Position numbers and translations under genes: made by a program. Shown here piece by piece: positions 14,825 to 18,927 of a stretch of 18,927 nucleotides of DNA. Numbering within the stretch: the first letter of the stretch is position 1; each line of letters begins with the position of its first letter. The DNA comes from Gammaproteobacteria bacterium (GTDB lineage Bacteria > Pseudomonadota > Gammaproteobacteria > Pseudomonadales > Azotimanducaceae): assembly GCA_003228415.1 (NCBI GenBank), contig QIDL01000448.1, positions 1-18,927 on the forward strand, given 5' to 3'. The notes beneath the pieces were generated by a model. That model had not been told where the DNA came from. It worked only from the letters and a program-made list of their open reading frames with translations, and searched no databases.

Positions 14825-16936
14825 CTAAACCCGTTCCAGCAGAGGTCTGGTTTCATCATTCTGCCAGTCGGCAAGCAAGTGCAGAAAATCCTCGAGGGTT
14901 TTGGCTTTCGAGATCAGATAACCCTGGACATAGTGACAATTAGCCTCTTCGAGGTGCCTGAGTTGTACCTCTGTTTCGACACCTTCGGCAACTACTTCCT
15001 TACCAAGCGTGGTGGCGATACTGATTAGATGCTGTACCAGGATGCGCGCCTGATCGGAAGACTCGATCTCGGTGATGAAGGACCGATCGATCTTGACTAC
15101 ATCCAGCGGTAACTCTCGCAACATGTTCAGCGATGAAAACCCGGTGCCGAAGTCGTCCAGCGCGATCTTCATGCCCGCCGATTGGAGAATTTCCAGTTCC
15201 TGCACAACCATATTTTTGTCATGTGCAAAGACCGACTCGGTGACTTCGATCTCGATGAATTGATGCGGCAACATCCGCTGATCGAGTAGTGAAAGCAGTG
15301 ATATCGCAAAGCCATCGGTCATGAGCTGCTTGGCCGATGCATTGATGGCGACACTGTCGAGCTGAACACCGACGCTGTTAGCGGCGGCAAACAGGTCGGC
15401 TGTCCGGTCGACCTGTATTGAAGTGAAGTCGTGGATGAGGTTGGTTTCCTCGGCGATGGGCACGAATACTTCGGGCAACACGGAACCGAGCTGCGAGTCG
15501 GTCCAGCGTATCAGCGCCTCCGCGCTGGTCACCGTTCGATTAACGAGATCGAGCTTCGGTTGGAAGTGCATTTCCAGCTCGTTGCGGGCAATCGCGCCTC
15601 TCAACCGGCTCTCAATCAGCACTCGATGGCGACTGGCTTCATTCAAGGTATCGTCGAAGAACGCGAATCGACCCCGACCCGCTTCCTTGGCACGGTACAT
15701 GGCGGAATCCGCTTTCATGATCAGTTCCTCGACCTTCTGTCCATCGTCTGGAAACAGCGCAACGCCGATCGATGCGCCGACCGTATGCTCCATCCGGTCG
15801 ACGATTATGGGCTGGATAGCGGAGGCGATGATGCGCTCGCAAAGATCAGAAACGGACTTTTCCTCATCGCACCCGGACACGATGACAGCGAATTCATCAC
15901 CACCCATTCTGGCAATGGTATCCACCTCGCGAAGACATTCCTTGAGCCGTTCGGCGATGATCACCAGCAGGCGATCACCGGCCTTGTGGCCTTCGGTATC
16001 GTTGACCTTCTTGAATCCATCCAGATCGATGAACAGAACCGCACCTTGCTCTCCACGCCAGGACCGAGAAATGTGTTCACGGAGTTTTTCCTGAAAGGCA
16101 TGTCGGTTGATGAGCCCTGTCAGTTCGTCGAAGTGGGCTTTCTGGTAGAGGATTTCAGAGCGCTGGATATTGGTGATGGCGACGGATAGACGGTCGGCAA
16201 GGTCGGTGAGCCTTTTTGTTTCCGCCACCAGCAGTGAGCGGCTGGCAGTCGCAATCAAAGCTCCGGTGATGTTGCCATCCGCTGCCACAGCTAGACAGGA
16301 TCGTACGGAATCGCCGCAGACGCGCTTGGCGATACGCTGATAACCGTCGATGTCGCGCAGGCTGTCGTCGGATATTTCCAGGAGGCCGATCGGCTCCTCC
16401 ACGAGTTGCCGGTTGTTCAGTCGGTATTTGGTCAGGATTTTCTTGGGACCGTCCATGCGCAGGATCAGTGCAATTTCAATGCTGTCCGTGCGGGCGCTCA
16501 ACAGGACCTTCCTCACGACCGTATCCAGATCGGCGGAAGAGAGGATGAGCCGATCGATGTCGGCCACCGACTGGCTTGATTTGAGCGATGTCTGGAGCTG
16601 ATCGGTCATCTCGTTGAAAGCCTCGCCAAGGGATTGAAACTCGTCCAGCTCGCGCACCTTTACTCGATGTGCGTAGTCCCCGCGAATGATGAAACGGGTG
16701 AGTTCCTCAAGTCGACCAAGCAGTGCGAAGCGGCGGCGCAGCAGCCGAACCATCACGCAGGTCGTGAAGAGAAACGCGATCGCCACCACGCCGGTACCTG
16801 CCCAGATCGGCAGTCTAAGCAGGTCCAGAGAGTTGACCAGGAAGGCAGCAATAGACACGCAGGCAAACAGGCTGACCAGCGCCAATAGCTGGCGCTCGAT
16901 TCTGTATCCAGTTCTTTCTCTGCCTGGCCTGCTCAT
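14825..16936 (-). CDS. Membrane-bound HAMP-GGDEF-EAL protein (cyclic-di-GMP turnover)
   Basis: A 703-residue inner-membrane signalling protein. Two hydrophobic helices (about 17-36 and 42-64) with almost no periplasmic loop are followed by a HAMP-like linker (about 65-117) and a GAF-like region (about 125-255). The GGDEF domain has GGDEF intact at 345-349 and the inhibitory I-site RxxD as REVD (336-339). The EAL domain keeps EALIRW (473-478), INASAKQL, EIEVTES, DDFGTGFSS (594-602), VKIDRSF, AEGVET and VQGY, so both diguanylate cyclase and phosphodiesterase motifs are complete. Which activity prevails is not evident. The tiny external loop suggests sensing through the membrane or the GAF-like part rather than a periplasmic ligand domain. 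It is preceded by 98 bases with no evident feature. Confidence 0.95.
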   Translation of the reverse strand: MSRPGRERTGYRIERQLLALVSLFACVSIAAFLVNSLDLLRLPIWAGTGVVAIAFLFTTCVMVRLLRRRFALLGRLEELTRFIIRGDYAHRVKVRELDEFQSLGEAFNEMTDQLQTSLKSSQSVADIDRLILSSADLDTVVRKVLLSARTDSIEIALILRMDGPKKILTKYRLNNRQLVEEPIGLLEISDDSLRDIDGYQRIAKRVCGDSVRSCLAVAADGNITGALIATASRSLLVAETKRLTDLADRLSVAITNIQRSEILYQKAHFDELTGLINRHAFQEKLREHISRSWRGEQGAVLFIDLDGFKKVNDTEGHKAGDRLLVIIAERLKECLREVDTIARMGGDEFAVIVSGCDEEKSVSDLCERIIASAIQPIIVDRMEHTVGASIGVALFPDDGQKVEELIMKADSAMYRAKEAGRGRFAFFDDTLNEASRHRVLIESRLRGAIARNELEMHFQPKLDLVNRTVTSAEALIRWTDSQLGSVLPEVFVPIAEETNLIHDFTSIQVDRTADLFAAANSVGVQLDSVAINASAKQLMTDGFAISLLSLLDQRMLPHQFIEIEVTESVFAHDKNMVVQELEILQSAGMKIALDDFGTGFSSLNMLRELPLDVVKIDRSFITEIESSDQARILVQHLISIATTLGKEVVAEGVETEVQLRHLEEANCHYVQGYLISKAKTLEDFLHLLADWQNDETRPLLERV

Positions 16937-17034
16937 GAAGTGGATACGACCCTGTGTGAAAAGCCCTGAATATGAGATAAGAACACGGGCGTCACGTCGG
17001 GTCTGTGATGAAGTCGACGGAAACTGTTCCGAGT

Positions 17035-18639
17035 CTATGCGGAAACTCCTGGATTCGCTTCCCCAGCGGCCCTGACCCGGTCCAGACGACCCGCTTCATC
17101 TCCGGGTAGAAATTTCAGTGCCGCGACGATGAACGATCCGGCCACGAAGAACATGATCAACGAATAGATCATGGCCTGACGCAAGGCCTCACTCGAATCC
17201 CCGGTGGCGACGCTGATGCTGTCACTGACATAGCCAATCAGGTATGGCCCCAACGCCAGTCCGATGAAGGTAATCATCATGATGTAAAACGCAGAAGCTA
17301 TGGCTCGCATGCGTGGCATCACCAGGTCGTTGAGGGTGCTGGCACTTGGGCCGGTCCACATCGGGGAAAATATGCTGAAAAAGAAACTGCAGACATACGC
17401 CACGATCGGACTGTCGGTGGTTAGAAACCCGAACACGAAAGGCAGCGAAAGAACTGGCACGGCGGCGATGACAAAAAGGCGCCCGTTAACGAAACGCCTT
17501 CTCAGAAGATCGGACACCACACCGCCCATGGTCACCCCGATCCAGCCACCGAGTGCCGCGCCCAGACCCAGATACGTCCCTACCTCGGATGCGCTCTGTC
17601 CATGGACTCTGATCATGAAGGGCGCGCCCCAGAAGCCGATCCCGTAGGTAATAAATGCGTAGAACGGAATACCCCAGGCCAGGCAGATCATGGTTTTGCA
17701 CCTGAAAATCATGTTGAAAGTGGGGTAGTCGGTGATGCGAACGTTCTGCACCCAGGACACCGCCGCATACACGCCAACTGCGAGGGCAGCCCACTGAGCG
17801 AAATTGCCTGTGGATTCAACGAGCAGGTACCCCAGAGCTCCGATCAGCCCGAGAAAAACCAGGTTCCAGAGCACGACTTTGATGCCTCCGACTCGCCACA
17901 GGTTAATCACGGTCAGTGGCGGCAGTACCGACATCAGTTCTTCAAACGCCGCTTTGAACGGATGCGGGTGGACCGTGGCGGTCAGGCCTTCACTCTGACC
18001 ACGAGTTGGCTCCTTGAGGCTGCGTACCCAGAACGCCATGAGGATTCCGGGGATGCCGACCACAAAAAATGCGGCCTGCCAGGCCTTGAGCCCGAATGGT
18101 GCCGTCGATATATCAGGATATGCGCCATTCCAACTGTCTACGATCATGCCGCCTAAGAAGGTACCGATACCTGCGCCGATATATATTCCGCTGGAGTAAA
18201 CGGCGAGTGCCGTTGCCCGTACCCTGGGTGAAAAATAATCGGACAACATGGAGAATGCAGCGGGTGTCGCGCTTGCTTCACCGACCCCTACGCCGAATCG
18301 AAACGCCGCCAGAGATCCGAAGCTACTCGCAGTACCCGACAGGGCCGTCATGATGCTCCAGAAAAACAGCCCTGCGGATATCAGGCTTTTCCGTACCCAG
18401 ACATCCGCCAGCCGCCCCAGCGGGATGCCGAACACCGCGTAAAAAACAGCAAACGCGGTGCCGTACAAAAACCCGATTTGAGCATCTGTGACGCCGATGT
18501 CAGCCTTGATTTCTTCGGCGAGAATGGAAAGGATCTGGCGATCGATGAAATTGAATATGTAAACAATGACCAACACCAGCAACGCGTATCTGGCGTATCT
18601 GCCGCCGACCTCCTGACCGGCGTTTTCGTGATCAAGCAC
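17035..18639 (-). CDS. MFS transporter, Spinster-like, with central insertion
   Basis: A 534-residue inner-membrane permease of the major facilitator superfamily. Helix 1 ends with YIFNFIDRQILSI, a motif common in Spinster-like proteins. Motif A is GRLADVWVRKS (75-85), and GVGVGEASATPA follows. It is about 80 residues longer than typical 12-helix members. The extra sequence is in the middle, where WNLVFLGLIGALGYLLV and WAALAVGVYAAVSWVQ look like two added membrane helices, suggesting about 14 in total. The GTG at 18639 is preceded by AGGAGGGGAG. It lies 116 bases downstream of the truncated CoA ligase on the same strand. The substrate is unknown; relatives often sit in lipid or aromatic catabolism regions. 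Confidence 0.92.
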   Translation of the reverse strand: MLDHENAGQEVGGRYARYALLVLVIVYIFNFIDRQILSILAEEIKADIGVTDAQIGFLYGTAFAVFYAVFGIPLGRLADVWVRKSLISAGLFFWSIMTALSGTASSFGSLAAFRFGVGVGEASATPAAFSMLSDYFSPRVRATALAVYSSGIYIGAGIGTFLGGMIVDSWNGAYPDISTAPFGLKAWQAAFFVVGIPGILMAFWVRSLKEPTRGQSEGLTATVHPHPFKAAFEELMSVLPPLTVINLWRVGGIKVVLWNLVFLGLIGALGYLLVESTGNFAQWAALAVGVYAAVSWVQNVRITDYPTFNMIFRCKTMICLAWGIPFYAFITYGIGFWGAPFMIRVHGQSASEVGTYLGLGAALGGWIGVTMGGVVSDLLRRRFVNGRLFVIAAVPVLSLPFVFGFLTTDSPIVAYVCSFFFSIFSPMWTGPSASTLNDLVMPRMRAIASAFYIMMITFIGLALGPYLIGYVSDSISVATGDSSEALRQAMIYSLIMFFVAGSFIVAALKFLPGDEAGRLDRVRAAGEANPGVSA

Positions 18640-18675
18640 TGGCTCCCCTCCTCCCTAAAGAGATATTCGTCCTTT

Positions 18676-18717
18676 TTCAGCTCAGCTTTTCTCAGCCTCA
18701 TCCTCAGCTTCAGCCTA
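18676..18717. repeat. Short degenerate YTCAG repeat upstream of the MFS gene
   Basis: Several CTCAG or TTCAG units occur in about 40 bases, giving a purine-rich leader (GCTGAG-like) in the MFS transcript. It lies in the 116-base gap between the ligase stop and the MFS start. No function is evident. Confidence 0.45.
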
Positions 18718-18755
18718 GCAGGCCAGGCAGCCGAGACAAGTATCCGGGTCCGTGG

Positions 18756-18927
18756 CTATTTCCAGTAAGGTGCCTTCAGCAGGTCTTTGTACAGCTTATC
18801 GGTCTGATGGAGATAGCCCTCCGGATCGATGTGACCCATGTCGCCGAGGGTCGACCAGCCATTGTGATTGTAAGCCCGAGCCGTCTGGCAATTGCCTTCG
18901 GAGTCGGAGTAGTACTCATATAAGATG
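18756..18927 (-). CDS. AMP-binding acyl-CoA synthetase, 3' end only, stopping before the lid domain
   Basis: The last 57 codons of a gene entering from the right edge. The segment NGWSTLGDMGHIDPEGYL, followed by HQTDK, matches the A7-A8 hinge of AMP-forming acyl-CoA synthetases (WSTLGDxGYxDxDGYLxLTDR). Family members continue after this with an IISGGxNIYPxEIE motif and about 100 residues of C-terminal lid. Here the reading runs LYKDLLKAPYWK and stops at TAG (18756-18758), and I find no lid motif in the other frames of the gap that follows. The gene therefore seems 3'-truncated and is perhaps a pseudogene, although its 5' part is not visible. Confidence 0.65.
   Translation of the reverse strand, partial: ILYEYYSDSEGNCQTARAYNHNGWSTLGDMGHIDPEGYLHQTDKLYKDLLKAPYWK

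Noticed and set aside
15431..16189. Plus-strand open frame of 252 codons inside the GGDEF/EAL gene
   Set aside because: It is an antisense shadow of a gene with complete catalytic motifs.
1..18927. Mobile elements, tRNA genes, CRISPR arrays or phage genes
   Set aside because: No transposase or integrase motifs, cloverleaf sequences, regularly spaced repeats or phage proteins were seen on either strand.

Overview
The window is chromosomal DNA of moderately high G+C, densely packed with genes on both strands. The content points to a heterotrophic, probably marine or soil, gammaproteobacterium-like organism: acyl-CoA dehydrogenase, CamA-type ferredoxin reductase, LLM flavoenzyme, sulfotransferase, Spinster-like MFS transporter, and leucine dehydrogenase with an Lrp regulator. 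This placement is inference from gene content; there is no rRNA or other phylogenetic marker. I see no tRNA, rRNA, CRISPR array, insertion sequence or phage gene, and no gene-free stretch longer than about 300 bases.

Layout. 1-595 (-) is the N-terminal part of a zinc alcohol dehydrogenase cut by the window edge. 651-4074 (+) is an overlapping run: folK, an exported protein of unknown function with a faint zinc-phospholipase-C-like pattern, a luciferase-like flavin oxidoreductase and a CtBP-type 2-hydroxyacid dehydrogenase. 4099-7198 (-) is a tight five-gene operon. In transcription order it encodes a cereblon-like CULT-domain protein, a HAD hydrolase, a 6-pyruvoyl-tetrahydropterin synthase/QueD homologue missing its catalytic residues, a short-chain dehydrogenase, and a YhhQ-type queuosine-precursor transporter. 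A Tag-family 3-methyladenine DNA glycosylase (7253, +) diverges from it across a short intergenic region holding a perfect inverted repeat. An acyl-CoA dehydrogenase follows, ending at a strong stem-loop shared with a convergent FAD-dependent ferredoxin reductase. Divergent from that is an FMN-dependent 2-hydroxyacid oxidase. Next come an Lrp/AsnC regulator and, divergently, leucine dehydrogenase, separated by an AT-rich region with two inverted repeats. The right end has a PAPS-dependent sulfotransferase, a membrane-bound HAMP-GGDEF-EAL protein with all catalytic motifs, an unusually long MFS transporter, and the 3' end of an AMP-forming CoA ligase gene that stops before its C-terminal lid domain.

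The most interesting unit is the CULT-HAD-PTPS-SDR-YhhQ operon. It joins a uracil/glutarimide-type ligand-binding fold to genes normally tied to pterin or 7-deazaguanine chemistry, with no queuosine pathway genes beside it. I infer a small-molecule (pterin, deazapurine or cyclic-imide) uptake or modification route. This is a hypothesis from co-location and residue patterns. The second clear signal is the lrp/leucine dehydrogenase control region.
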